Shown here piece after piece: positions 7,342 through 15,559 of a DNA stretch of 16,487 bases. The translations under genes were made by a program, and so were the position numbers. Location of the stretch: contig JAURFZ010000013.1 of the NCBI GenBank assembly GCA_030834045.1, positions 1 through 16,487 of the forward strand. The letters run 5' to 3'. The notes below the pieces were generated by a model. It had not been told where the DNA came from. It ran no database searches and saw only the letters and a program-made list of their open reading frames with translations. Each line of letters starts with the position of its first letter. The first letter of the stretch is position 1. This DNA is from Burkholderiales bacterium (GTDB taxonomy: Bacteria; Pseudomonadota; Gammaproteobacteria; Burkholderiales; Burkholderiaceae_A).

Positions 7342-8253
7342 ATGCATAACCGGCTAGAACCTTGGCAGGCCGAGCTTTTCCTTCGCGCCGACCGACCAAG
7401 CGGGCAGACGAGGGTCCGTAAGCTGCATGCAAAAGGTCCTCTGCAAATACAAAAGATCCTGTACCCAGAGGGCGCGGGCATTGCCCATTCCTTCGTTTTG
7501 CACCCGCCCTCCGGAATCGCTCAAGACGACCAGCTTCGTATTGAGATTTCAGCCAGCGAGGCAAGTCATAGTGTTTACGCGACCCCTGGCGCAACGCGCT
7601 GGTACCGGTCCTTCCCAGACGCGACTAAGCCAGCTCAGCAAAGCGTCCTTCTCAATGTAAGCCAGGAATCGTCCATTGAGTGGCTTCCGCACGAGAACCT
7701 TTATTTCAACCAGGCTTGGGCTCAAAACATTCTCGAGGTTAGGCTTGAGCCCAGCTGCCGTCTTTTAGGATGGGATCTCCACCAGTTTGGCCGCACGAGT
7801 TGTAATGAGCCCTGGGTTGACGGTCGTGCTCAGACAATGCTGTCGTTTTATCTTTCAAATAAGCTCCTTTGGACTGAACGGACACACTGGAATTCGGTGC
7901 ACATGGCAAGTAAAGACGATCATCATCAAATGGCCGGCTACAGCATTACCGGCTCGCTCTGGGCCTTTGGCCCCAAGCTCAACGAGAAGGCCTATGAAGC
8001 CTTGGCTGCAAGCCTGCCTTTTGAGCCATCCTGCGTAGCGGGGGTCTCGCAACTTGTTGTTCCAAGCAGCAACAAAGCTCTTCGCACGGGCCCGCAGACC
8101 GGCGAACACACCCAAGAAGAGGCGCTTTTGGTCATGCGTCTTTTGTCTAATAATCCAGAGAAGGCGCGGTCGGTCTGCGAACAGACACGAGCCTTCTTGC
8201 GACCCCTCATTATGAATTCAGCCGGTTCCGACTTGCGCATCTGGGCAACCTAA
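7342..8253 (+). CDS. ureD: urease accessory protein UreD
   Basis: UreD (UreH) is the scaffold that binds the urease apoenzyme and, with UreF and UreG, delivers nickel to UreC. From ATG 7342 it is 303 residues, normal for the family. Typical segments are the opening WQAELFLRADRPSGQTRVRK, then KGPLQIQKILYPEG, the HPPSGIA block, ATPGATRWYRSF and EWLPHENLYFNQA. Two usually strict positions differ: HPPSGIAQDDQL stands where most have HPPGGIAGGDxL, and FGRTSCNE where most have LGRxxSGE. The frame is open back to a TTG at 7234, but homology begins just after the ATG and AAGGA lies upstream of it, so the longer form is unlikely. It leads the operon; ureA follows after 17 bases. Confidence 0.93.
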   Translation: MHNRLEPWQAELFLRADRPSGQTRVRKLHAKGPLQIQKILYPEGAGIAHSFVLHPPSGIAQDDQLRIEISASEASHSVYATPGATRWYRSFPDATKPAQQSVLLNVSQESSIEWLPHENLYFNQAWAQNILEVRLEPSCRLLGWDLHQFGRTSCNEPWVDGRAQTMLSFYLSNKLLWTERTHWNSVHMASKDDHHQMAGYSITGSLWAFGPKLNEKAYEALAASLPFEPSCVAGVSQLVVPSSNKALRTGPQTGEHTQEEALLVMRLLSNNPEKARSVCEQTRAFLRPLIMNSAGSDLRIWAT

Positions 8254-8270
8254 CTTTCTCGGAGAATCCC

Positions 8271-8573
8271 ATGGACCTAACCCCACGCGAAAAAGACAAA
8301 CTTCTGATATTTACAGCAGGGCTTCTTGCCGAGCGCCGCCGAGATCGAGGGCTAAAGCTCAACCTCCCCGAGGCCACCGCTTTAATCACCTGTGCAATTT
8401 TAGAGGGCGCCCGTGACGGCAGGACAGTGGCAGAACTTATGACCTTAGGCACGCAAATTCTTGCCAAAGACCAGGTGATGCCCGGTGTTGCCGAAATGAT
8501 TGCCGATATTCAAGTCGAAGCCACCTTCCCGGATGGTACGAAACTTGTCACTGTTCACCAGCCTATCGCCTAA
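8271..8573 (+). CDS. ureA: urease gamma subunit
   Basis: UreA is the smallest structural subunit of the (UreABC)3 urease. The 100-residue length is exactly that expected. The sequence is strongly conserved: LTPREKDKLLIFTAGLLAER at the start, LKLNLPEATALIT (28-40), ILEGARDGRTVAELM (43-57) and the C-terminal TFPDGTKLVTVHQPI. The ATG has GGAG at 8261-8264, six bases upstream, the best ribosome site in the operon and fitting for an abundant subunit. The gene ends in a double stop (TAATAA). The separate gamma and beta genes, not fused as in Helicobacter, are typical of Beta- and Gammaproteobacteria. Confidence 0.97.
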   Translation: MDLTPREKDKLLIFTAGLLAERRRDRGLKLNLPEATALITCAILEGARDGRTVAELMTLGTQILAKDQVMPGVAEMIADIQVEATFPDGTKLVTVHQPIA

Positions 8574-8600
8574 TAACCAGGAAAATCGGAGAGACCAACC

Positions 8601-8906
8601 ATGACACCCGGCGAGATCATTCCCGCAGACGGCGACATTGAAATCAATGCTGGCCGTCCTACCCTCGAAGTCACAGTCATCAACCGGGGCGATCGCCCTA
8701 TTCAGGTTGGCTCGCACTATCACTTCTTTGAGGTCAATCAAGCACTGGATTTCAAACGCCCCAAGACTCGCGGCTATCGACTTAATATCGCCGCTGGCAC
8801 AGCGGTTCGATTCGAGCCCGGCCAGCAACGCACCGTAACACTTGTGGCCTTAGCTGGCGATCGTCGAGTCTTTGGCTTCCAAGGGCGTGTTATGGGAGAT
8901 CTGTGA
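8601..8906 (+). CDS. ureB: urease beta subunit
   Basis: UreB is the second small structural subunit and helps shape the urease trimer around UreC. The 101-residue protein is of normal length. It shows MTPGEIIPADGDIEINAGRP at its start, TVINRGDRPIQVGSHYHFFE (25-44), LDFKRPKTRGYRLNI and the C-terminal FGFQGRVMGDL. GGAGAG (8588-8593) sits seven bases before the ATG. The stop TGA at 8904-8906 shares its last base with the preferred ureC ATG, so translation of ureB and ureC should be coupled at a fixed ratio. Confidence 0.97.
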   Translation: MTPGEIIPADGDIEINAGRPTLEVTVINRGDRPIQVGSHYHFFEVNQALDFKRPKTRGYRLNIAAGTAVRFEPGQQRTVTLVALAGDRRVFGFQGRVMGDL

Positions 8907-10606
8907 TGACGCGTATTTCAAGAAAAGCCTATGCCGAAATGTTCGGGCCCACCGTGGGCGATCGCGTTCGCCTTGCCGACACAAACCTCTTGGTAGAGGT
9001 AGAGAAGGACTTCACTGTCTACGGTGAGGAGGTGAAGTTTGGTGGGGGCAAGGTCATTCGTGACGGTATGGGTCAGAGCCAGCGATGCAGCGCAGATGTG
9101 GCTGACACGGTCATTACCAATGCGCTCATCATCGATCACTGGGGTATTGTCAAAGCCGACATTGGCATTAAAAACGGACGAATTGCTGGAATTGGAAAAG
9201 CGGGTAATCCCGACATCCAACCCGCGGTAACCATTGTTATTGGTCCGGGCACTGAAATTATCGCGGGCGAAGGCATGATCGTAACGGCTGGCGGAATCGA
9301 CTCTCACATTCACTTTATCTGTCCGCAGCAAATTGATGAGGCCATTTCAAGTGGTGTAACGACCATGCTTGGAGGGGGCACAGGGCCTGCAACGGGAACC
9401 TACGCAACCACCTGCACTCCCGGACCCTGGCATATTCAGAGCATGCTTGCTGCAGTCGATAGCTTTCCAATGAACATTGGTTTTCTGGGTAAGGGCAATG
9501 CAAGCCTTCCAGAACCGCTTCGAGAGCAGGTGCACGCCGGAGCGATTGGATTAAAGCTGCACGAAGACTGGGGCACCACGCCAGCGGCAATTGACAACTG
9601 CCTGTCCGTTGCCGAAGAGTTGGATGTTCAGGTTGCGATTCACACAGACACCTTAAATGAGTCTGGTTTTGTTGACGACACAATCGCAGCCTTTAAGGGA
9701 CGGACCATTCACACCTTTCACACTGAAGGTGCAGGTGGCGGGCATGCACCAGACATTATTAAGGCCGCCTCTTTGCCCAATGTCCTGCCATCATCAACCA
9801 ATCCAACCATGCCCTTTACGGTTAATACGGTTGATGAGCATCTCGATATGCTTATGGTCTGCCACCATCTGGATGCTTCTATTGCAGAAGACATTGCCTT
9901 TGCCGAAAGTCGCATTCGCCGCGAGACCATCGCCGCAGAAGACATTCTTCACGACCTTGGAGCGTTCTCAATGATGAGTTCGGACTCCCAGGCGATGGGC
10001 CGCGTTGGCGAGGTTATCTTACGAACCTGGCAGACGGCCCATAAAATGAAAGACCAGCGCGGGCCCCTTAAAGGAGACTCCAAGCTCTCTGACAACCAGC
10101 GCATCAAGCGCTACATAGCGAAATACACCATTAATCCTGCCATCACCCACGGCATGGGCCATTTAGTTGGCTCCGTCGAGACTGGCAAGCTTGCCGACCT
10201 CGTGCTCTGGCGGCCGGCTTATTTCGGCGCAAAGCCTAGCCTGGTTCTGAAGTCGGGAATGATCGCCTGGGCACTAATGGGCGATGCGAACGCCTCTATC
10301 CCAACGCCTCAGCCTGTCCATATGCGGCCTATGTTTGGCTCGTTTGGCAAGGCTCTTTCAACCTCACTTACATTTGTCTCGCAGGCGGGGCTCAATAACC
10401 AAGCCCTGCATGATCTTGGGCTCAACAAAACTATTGCTGGCATCCACTCTTGCCGCAACATTAGGAAAGCCGACATGATTCACAACGACTGGCAGCCCAC
10501 CATTACGGTGGACCCAGAGAACTATCTGGTTCATGCCGATGGGGAGCTTCTGGTCTGTGAACCCGCCAAGGAGTTACCCCTAGCACAGCGCTATTTTCTC
10601 TTTTAG
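8906..10606 (+). CDS. ureC: urease alpha (catalytic) subunit
   Basis: UreC holds the dinuclear nickel site that hydrolyses urea to ammonia and carbamate. From ATG 8906 it has 566 residues, and every metal ligand falls at the Klebsiella numbering: H134 and H136 in GGIDSHIHFICP, K217 (the carbamylated lysine) in GLKLHEDWG, H246 in IHTDTLNESGF, H272 in HTFHTEGAGGG, and D360 in MMSSDSQAMGR. C319 and H320 of the mobile flap are also present in MVCHHLD. An alternative GTG at 8903 adds one residue. ATG is preferred because GGGAG (8894-8898) is seven bases upstream and the numbering fits. The enzyme should be active if nickel is supplied. ureE follows after four bases. Confidence 0.98.
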   Translation: MTRISRKAYAEMFGPTVGDRVRLADTNLLVEVEKDFTVYGEEVKFGGGKVIRDGMGQSQRCSADVADTVITNALIIDHWGIVKADIGIKNGRIAGIGKAGNPDIQPAVTIVIGPGTEIIAGEGMIVTAGGIDSHIHFICPQQIDEAISSGVTTMLGGGTGPATGTYATTCTPGPWHIQSMLAAVDSFPMNIGFLGKGNASLPEPLREQVHAGAIGLKLHEDWGTTPAAIDNCLSVAEELDVQVAIHTDTLNESGFVDDTIAAFKGRTIHTFHTEGAGGGHAPDIIKAASLPNVLPSSTNPTMPFTVNTVDEHLDMLMVCHHLDASIAEDIAFAESRIRRETIAAEDILHDLGAFSMMSSDSQAMGRVGEVILRTWQTAHKMKDQRGPLKGDSKLSDNQRIKRYIAKYTINPAITHGMGHLVGSVETGKLADLVLWRPAYFGAKPSLVLKSGMIAWALMGDANASIPTPQPVHMRPMFGSFGKALSTSLTFVSQAGLNNQALHDLGLNKTIAGIHSCRNIRKADMIHNDWQPTITVDPENYLVHADGELLVCEPAKELPLAQRYFLF

Positions 10607-10610
10607 TGTC

Positions 10611-11132
10611 ATGCTTTTAACGCACTATCATCCACCCGAGACCGCTGAAGCCAGAGGTCTTCGGCCATCCGACTGCCTGCTTCTGCGCTTTGATCAGCGC
10701 TGTCGCAGTCGATTCACCGCGATCACTACAACCCGGAATGTTCAGGTTCGTATTCTCCTACCCCGTGGGTTGGTCATTCGAAACCGAGCCTTATTAAGTA
10801 CCGACAACGACGAGTCCGTAGAGGTTGTTGCGGCTGATGAGCCGCTTTTTCGGGTCCTCGGGACGCATCCCCATGCTCTGCTTAGAGCCGCTTATCATCT
10901 TGGTAATCGCCATGTTCGACTGGAGTTGCAGCCCGGCTATCTGCAGCTTGAGCCTGACCCTGTTCTGCGCACAATGCTCGAGCAGCTCGGAGGTGTCGAA
11001 GTTCACTCGGTCGAGGCCGCCTTCGAGCCAGACGTTGGTGCCTACGGTGGTGGCCATCACCACGGGCACGACGCCACTTTCGATGAAGATTACGCAATAG
11101 CGCAGGCCACTTTTAGGCACCATCATGGCTAG
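10611..11132 (+). CDS. ureE: urease nickel metallochaperone UreE
   Basis: UreE dimers carry nickel and hand it to UreG for insertion into urease. The 173-residue protein has the conserved AAYHLGNRHVRLEL block (93-106) with H96, the nickel site at the dimer interface in characterised homologues. It ends in a histidine-rich tail with clusters at 149-153 (GGGHHHGHD) and 170-172 (FRHHHG). That tail means it can bind extra nickel, unlike tail-less UreE proteins. No Shine-Dalgarno sequence precedes the ATG, which lies four bases after the ureC stop, so translation probably depends on ribosomes leaving ureC. The last eight bases overlap ureF. Confidence 0.94.
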   Translation: MLLTHYHPPETAEARGLRPSDCLLLRFDQRCRSRFTAITTTRNVQVRILLPRGLVIRNRALLSTDNDESVEVVAADEPLFRVLGTHPHALLRAAYHLGNRHVRLELQPGYLQLEPDPVLRTMLEQLGGVEVHSVEAAFEPDVGAYGGGHHHGHDATFDEDYAIAQATFRHHHG

Positions 11133-11850
11133 ACGGGCTAATACGCCCGAGGCTACCTCTTCGCGAGATTCAGCCAGCTTACAGGCGCTCTTTCGGCTTT
11201 CCTCGGCTAGTCTGCCGGTCGGTGGCTACAGCTACTCACAGGGTCTTGAGTCAGCCGTCAATGACGGTCGTGTCACTAATCTTGTTGGCCTAAAAAAGTG
11301 GCTCCTAAGCGCTCTGGATCTCTGGCCTAAGAATGACGCATTACTCTGGGCGCTCATATACAGTGCAATCAAGACTCGCACCTTTGAAACACTTGTTACG
11401 CTTAATCGTATTCACTGGGCCAGTCGAGATGTTGTCGAGTTGAGGGCCGAGACCGAGCAGATGGGATGGTCTCTTGTTCGTCTTCTTGGTGAACTGAACT
11501 GGCTTGAGGGGGATCTGCGGTCCTGCTTGCTTAAGCTTGATACGCCCACTTTTCTTACGGCACATGCAAGTGCCTGTTACGCGAAGAAGATTCGACTTGA
11601 AGATGGGCTGGTTTCCTTTTGTTTTACCTTCGTTGAGGGCCAAATACAGGCAGCACAAAAACTCTTACCCATTGGTCAGGCTGCTGGTCAAGGTCTTTTA
11701 GGTGAGATTCAACCTCACATTGATCAATGCATTGAGAAAACGCTTAGTCATCTTCACGCTGGTGAAGCATGTCTTCACACAGCTGCGCCCATGCAGGCTA
11801 TTCTGTGCGCAAGGCATGAATTTCAATACTCCCGACTTTTTCGATCGTAA
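11125..11850 (+). CDS. ureF: urease accessory protein UreF
   Basis: UreF binds UreD and UreG in the nickel-insertion complex and is thought to control GTP hydrolysis by UreG. The 241-residue, all-helical protein shows the family blocks LFRLSSASLPVGGYSYSQGL (23-42), an ETEQMGWSL segment, LPIGQAAGQ and the C-terminal HEFQYSRLFRS. The ATG lies inside the end of ureE (overlap 11125-11132) with AGG at 11115-11117, so it is coupled to ureE. Residues 1-20 are polar and variable, as is usual. ureG begins 15 bases after the stop. Confidence 0.95.
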   Translation: MARRANTPEATSSRDSASLQALFRLSSASLPVGGYSYSQGLESAVNDGRVTNLVGLKKWLLSALDLWPKNDALLWALIYSAIKTRTFETLVTLNRIHWASRDVVELRAETEQMGWSLVRLLGELNWLEGDLRSCLLKLDTPTFLTAHASACYAKKIRLEDGLVSFCFTFVEGQIQAAQKLLPIGQAAGQGLLGEIQPHIDQCIEKTLSHLHAGEACLHTAAPMQAILCARHEFQYSRLFRS

Positions 11851-11865
11851 GAGCGCCCAAAAACC

Positions 11866-12519
11866 ATGCACCATCAAATCCCTCATCGTAAGAAACCCCT
11901 TCCGCCTCTACGCGTTGGGGTGGGCGGCCCCGTAGGGTCTGGAAAGACAACCCTTCTCGAAGTGCTCTGCAAACGCCTTCGTGATCGTTACGATCTTGTT
12001 GCCATTACCAACGATATCTACACCAAAGAAGATCAAAGGCTACTAACACTTTCAGGCGCCCTTCCCGCTGAACGAATTATGGGTGTTGAGACCGGTGGCT
12101 GCCCCCACACGGCTATTCGAGAAGACGCAAGTATTAATCTTGAGGCTGTTGACCGTATGGTGCAGAAGTTTCCTGACGTTGACATTGTTTTTGTTGAATC
12201 AGGGGGTGATAACTTGGCAGCAACCTTTAGCCCCGAGTTATCTGACTTTACAATTTATGTCATTGATGTTGCCGGTGGCGAAAAGATTCCCCGCAAGGGT
12301 GGTCCTGGCATTACTCGCTCGGACTTTCTGGTAATTAATAAGGCTGATCTGGCTCCGTACGTGGGTGCCGATCTTGCAGTTATGAGGGCTGACACGGCAA
12401 GAATGCGGCCAAACTCTCCATGGTCGCTATGTAATTTAAAGACTGGTGAGGGTGTTGACTCTGTGATTGAGGCCCTTGAAGGGGCGCTAAACATCACAAG
12501 CCCATCCACGACTGGCTGA
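11866..12519 (+). CDS. ureG: urease accessory GTPase UreG
   Basis: UreG is a SIMIBI-class GTPase that binds nickel and drives its insertion into UreC. In the 217-residue protein the P-loop is GGPVGSGKT (20-28), the invariant nickel-binding motif is GGCPHTA with C79 and H81, the ESGGDN segment (111-116) is intact, and NKAD (158-161) gives guanine specificity. Three histidines in the first seven residues (MHHQIPH) may add weak metal binding. The ribosome site is weak (AAGAG about 11 bases upstream). It is the last urease gene; an inverted repeat starts 56 bases after its stop. No ureJ, hupE or nik-type nickel transporter gene follows. Confidence 0.96.
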   Translation: MHHQIPHRKKPLPPLRVGVGGPVGSGKTTLLEVLCKRLRDRYDLVAITNDIYTKEDQRLLTLSGALPAERIMGVETGGCPHTAIREDASINLEAVDRMVQKFPDVDIVFVESGGDNLAATFSPELSDFTIYVIDVAGGEKIPRKGGPGITRSDFLVINKADLAPYVGADLAVMRADTARMRPNSPWSLCNLKTGEGVDSVIEALEGALNITSPSTTG

Positions 12520-12575
12520 CTAGCAATATAAACATGCCCTACCGAAAAGCGAACGCCCTGCAAACCAACCCCATT

Positions 12576-12593
12576 AGAACTGCGAACAGTTCT
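12576..12593. terminator. perfect hairpin after ureG, overlapping the next start codon
   Basis: AGAACTG (12576-12582) pairs perfectly with CAGTTCT (12587-12593) around the four-base loop CGAA. No T-run follows, so it is not a classical rho-independent terminator. Its last base is the first base of the TTG start of the downstream flavoprotein gene. It may reduce read-through from the urease operon, protect the ureG 3' end, or mask that start codon. Confidence 0.4.
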
Positions 12594-13966
12594 TGGTAAA
12601 GACTAATGCCTGGGATGTTGTCGTTGTAGGCGCAGGCGCGGCTGGACTCTTCTGTGCAGCCTTGGCTGGACAAAGGGGGCTACGGGTTCTCGTAATCGAC
12701 CATGCAAAAACCCTTGGGGAAAAAATTCGTATTAGTGGGGGAGGCCGGTGTAACTTCACGAATTGTCATTCAGGCCCTTCCAATTTTCTTTGCCAGAGTC
12801 CTGAGTTCGTCAATGCAGTCCTTCAAAGGTACCAGCCCAACGACTTCATCGCGCTTGTAAAAAAGCATGGCATTGCCTTTCACGAGAAGCATCGGGGGCA
12901 ACTTTTCTGCAACGATTCATCCAAGGCAATCGTTGAAATGCTCATGGCCGAGTGCCAAAAGGGAAAGGTCATGTTGCGTCATCCCGTAACCGTGAATACG
13001 GTATGCGCTCCGCGAGGTGCGAGCTCTGCAGGTTTTACGCAAGCCAAACAGGTTGATGAGGTCCCTGCGACCGCGACTGCGACCGCGACTGCGACTGCGA
13101 CTGCAGCTCATTTTCCGCCCGAGGCGACGCAGCTAGACCTCTGGAGACTTCAGACCACGGACGGTGCCATTCAAACACGTCAACTTGTGGTGGCAACAGG
13201 GGGGCTGCCTGTTCCAGCCATTGGAGCCTCTGCATGGGGGCTTGAACTTGCACGTCAAATGGGTCTTGCCGTAACGCCTGTTCGGCCTGGCCTCGTCCCC
13301 CTTGCGCTTGATCCTAAAGATCAGCAAGGGTTCGAGTCGCTCGCAGGCCTGAGCCTAGCCGTTGAAATTCAGGCAGGTCAACCCTCTGTTAAGACTCAAG
13401 ACCCTCCGGTAACGCAACACCCAAATACAAATCAGAGCTACGGGCAGGCGGCTTTTCATGAAGACCTGCTCTTTACCCATAAGGGTCTCTCAGGGCCAGC
13501 GGTGTTGCAGGCAAGTAACTACTGGCAGCCTGGTGAATCGATTTCCATTAACTGGCTTATCAATAGTGAAGCTAACCTCATCTTTGATGAATCACGCCAC
13601 GGCGGAAAACGCGTTGATAATTTATTGGGTCAGATTATGCCTCAGCGACTTGCCCAAGCTTTCGCAGAAAAACTCGAGTTTGGCGAACGACGCTGGGCGG
13701 AGATTGGTAAAAAAGACCGCGCCCGGATCATCGACCAACTAACAAACTGGCAGGTTAAGCCAACCGGAAGTCTGGGCTGGAAGAAGGCCGAGGTAATGTT
13801 AGGTGGCGTCAGCACTGAAGAAATTGACCCCCAGACCATGATGGCAAAACGCCACCATGGTCTGCACTTCATTGGCGAATGCCTTGATGTCACCGGCCAT
13901 CTAGGAGGACATAATTTTCAGTGGGCATGGGCAAGCGGGTTTGTTTGTGCCCAAGCCCTTGCGTAA
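12593..13966 (+). CDS. HI0933-family NAD(P)/FAD-dependent oxidoreductase (YhiN-like)
   Basis: A 457-residue flavoprotein of the HI0933/YhiN family, whose physiological substrate is not established. The FAD-binding Rossmann motif VVVVGAGAAGLFCAALAG is at 9-26, the diagnostic GEKIRISGGGRCNFTN at 42-57, ATGG at 201-204 and the family C-terminus IGECLDVTGHLGGHNFQWAW near 430-450. The start is TTG 12593, the only usual start codon between the upstream in-frame TAG (12575-12577) and the Rossmann fold. It has no Shine-Dalgarno sequence and lies at the foot of a hairpin. Residues 159-171 form an alanine-threonine run encoded by a hexanucleotide repeat, inside a variable insertion (about 138-182) before the central fold. 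It converges on the photolyase-like gene. Confidence 0.9.
   Translation: MVKTNAWDVVVVGAGAAGLFCAALAGQRGLRVLVIDHAKTLGEKIRISGGGRCNFTNCHSGPSNFLCQSPEFVNAVLQRYQPNDFIALVKKHGIAFHEKHRGQLFCNDSSKAIVEMLMAECQKGKVMLRHPVTVNTVCAPRGASSAGFTQAKQVDEVPATATATATATATAAHFPPEATQLDLWRLQTTDGAIQTRQLVVATGGLPVPAIGASAWGLELARQMGLAVTPVRPGLVPLALDPKDQQGFESLAGLSLAVEIQAGQPSVKTQDPPVTQHPNTNQSYGQAAFHEDLLFTHKGLSGPAVLQASNYWQPGESISINWLINSEANLIFDESRHGGKRVDNLLGQIMPQRLAQAFAEKLEFGERRWAEIGKKDRARIIDQLTNWQVKPTGSLGWKKAEVMLGGVSTEEIDPQTMMAKRHHGLHFIGECLDVTGHLGGHNFQWAWASGFVCAQALA
13067..13102 (+). repeat. in-frame hexanucleotide tandem repeat (6 copies)
   Basis: Six consecutive units of GCGACY (GCGACC or GCGACT) run across these bases and encode six Ala-Thr pairs in the HI0933-family protein; a GCA follows. 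The last three units are identical and the first four alternate C and T at the sixth base. Gain or loss of a unit changes the protein by two residues and keeps the frame, so this could be a length-variable site. Confidence 0.9.
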
Positions 13967-13999
13967 CACTTTCTTATTCTTTGCCAGCCTAAGGAGGCG

Positions 14000-15559
14000 C
14001 TAAAAATCAAACTGTTTCTGTGGGCTCTCGTTTACGTTTACATCAAGCCTTGATTTGTTAATCCTGCCTGTAGATGAACGCTTTCGGCTGCCATGTTTTT
14101 CGAACACAGCCCTGGCCTCCTCTGTTGCCTGAGCACTTTTTCTTAAAGACCAAAGCCTCTCCCGAGCCAGACGTGCCGCCTGAGCATGATCAACGACCGG
14201 GTTGGGGTAGGAACCTGTTTCAAGCTCGGGAATCCAACGCCGAATAAAAACCTGTTGGGGGTCTTGATCGAGACCCTGCTTAACAGGGTTATAGATACGA
14301 ATGGTGTTGATACCTGTTGTTCCGCTTTGCATCTGAATCTGGGGCCAATGAATGCCTGGCTCGTAGTCAACAAAATAGCGTGCCAAATGCCTGCCGGTCT
14401 CACGCCAGTGCAGCCACAAATGTTGACTGGCAAACGAAATAAGCAGGGCCCGCATCCGAAAGTTGATCCAGCCGTAATGCCTCAGGTAACGCATGCAAGC
14501 GTCAACGAAAGGTAAGCCTGTCGTACCGTTTGACCAGGCCTCAAAAAGGCGATGCTGTTCGGAGTCAAAAGCCCCCTCGTTACGCAGACCTCTTGTTGAA
14601 GAATGCAGGCAGCGAAACTCCATCTCGGGCTCGGATTCAAGCTTCTGAATAAAGTGGCAACGCCAGTGAAGTCGACTCTCAAAACTGCGAAGGCTTAGGA
14701 GCATGGCAGAACGACCTGGGATTGAAGCGTCATTGCGCCAGTCCTCGGCGGCTGCCCACGCCGCTTGAACCACCTCTCGTATCGAGAGCACACCCCAGGT
14801 CAGGTAAGGTGAGATTCTTGAACAGGAGACCTCTGCCGTGAGGGGGCTGCTCATTTGGGAACGGTAGTAGAGGCCACGGCCCGCCAAAAATTCCTGCAGA
14901 TGCTTCAAGCCTAGGCGACGACCACCCCGCAGCTGCCCCGGGCAGTCATCTTCCTTAGCCAAGCGCGCCCAGGACGCAAGTGCGTTGTGGTGAAAGCAGT
15001 CTGGCAGAGCACTTAAAACGGCGCTGTACGAAGGCGCTAAGGGATTAAAGTTGGATACTGGCAGGCACGAGGCCTGCATCCTCTCGGCCCAAGTTTTCTG
15101 CCAGGTATCGCGGTTTTTCAGGCATCGCACCACATTGTTCTGCGGCTGCTCAAACCAGGGGGTCTGGGTCGTTTGGCACCAGCCACGCACCCGAAGATCC
15201 CGTGCATAGCTCTCCCAGTTACCGGTTTCCTCATGACTATGCAGGCAGAAGTGGCCCAAGGCTTGTCGAAGCTGTCCGAGTAGATCTGGCATTTCCCCGC
15301 ACGCAACCAAAAGACGTAGGCCGGCGTTCTGACAGGCTAACTGGAACTCAGTAAGGCAGTCTCGGTAAAAAGCGGCATGTCGTCCACTACTGTCAGCAAG
15401 GCCCCAGAGTGATGACTCGTAGACAATCAGGCCCAGTACTGGGCCCCGCGCGACAGCAGCCTGAAGTGCATAATGATCTTCAAGACGAAGATCACGCTTA
15501 AACCACACCAGCTGGATGGTCTGTCCCGAATTGGGCAGGGTGAATTCAGGTTTTTCCAC
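14000..15559 (-). CDS. photolyase/cryptochrome-family flavoprotein, non-classical
   Basis: A 519-residue two-domain member of the photolyase/cryptochrome family. The N-terminal Rossmann-like antenna domain opens with LVWFKRDLRLEDH (17-29); the FAD domain includes ESRLHWRCHF (294-303), TGLPFVDACMRYLRHYGWIN (347-366) and RIYNPVKQG. Aligned by eye to E. coli photolyase, D372 matches D398 and W277 matches W299, but the FAD-N5-facing N378 matches H404, the proximal electron-transfer W382 matches I408 and W384 matches M410. W385 matches W359; W306 has no obvious partner. This looks like the subgroup with QMQSGTTGINTIRIYNP in place of the classical NGGWQW segment. Whether it repairs DNA or acts as a light sensor is open. 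The C-terminal 40 residues are basic and probably disordered. The start is GTG without a clear ribosome site; a stop lies nine bases upstream in frame. Confidence 0.85.
   Translation of the reverse strand: MEKPEFTLPNSGQTIQLVWFKRDLRLEDHYALQAAVARGPVLGLIVYESSLWGLADSSGRHAAFYRDCLTEFQLACQNAGLRLLVACGEMPDLLGQLRQALGHFCLHSHEETGNWESYARDLRVRGWCQTTQTPWFEQPQNNVVRCLKNRDTWQKTWAERMQASCLPVSNFNPLAPSYSAVLSALPDCFHHNALASWARLAKEDDCPGQLRGGRRLGLKHLQEFLAGRGLYYRSQMSSPLTAEVSCSRISPYLTWGVLSIREVVQAAWAAAEDWRNDASIPGRSAMLLSLRSFESRLHWRCHFIQKLESEPEMEFRCLHSSTRGLRNEGAFDSEQHRLFEAWSNGTTGLPFVDACMRYLRHYGWINFRMRALLISFASQHLWLHWRETGRHLARYFVDYEPGIHWPQIQMQSGTTGINTIRIYNPVKQGLDQDPQQVFIRRWIPELETGSYPNPVVDHAQAARLARERLWSLRKSAQATEEARAVFEKHGSRKRSSTGRINKSRLDVNVNESPQKQFDF

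Noticed and set aside
9315..9683. Minus-strand ORF of 122 residues inside ureC
   Set aside because: It is a shadow of the highly conserved ureC reading frame, rich in Arg, Cys and Gln, with no ribosome site.
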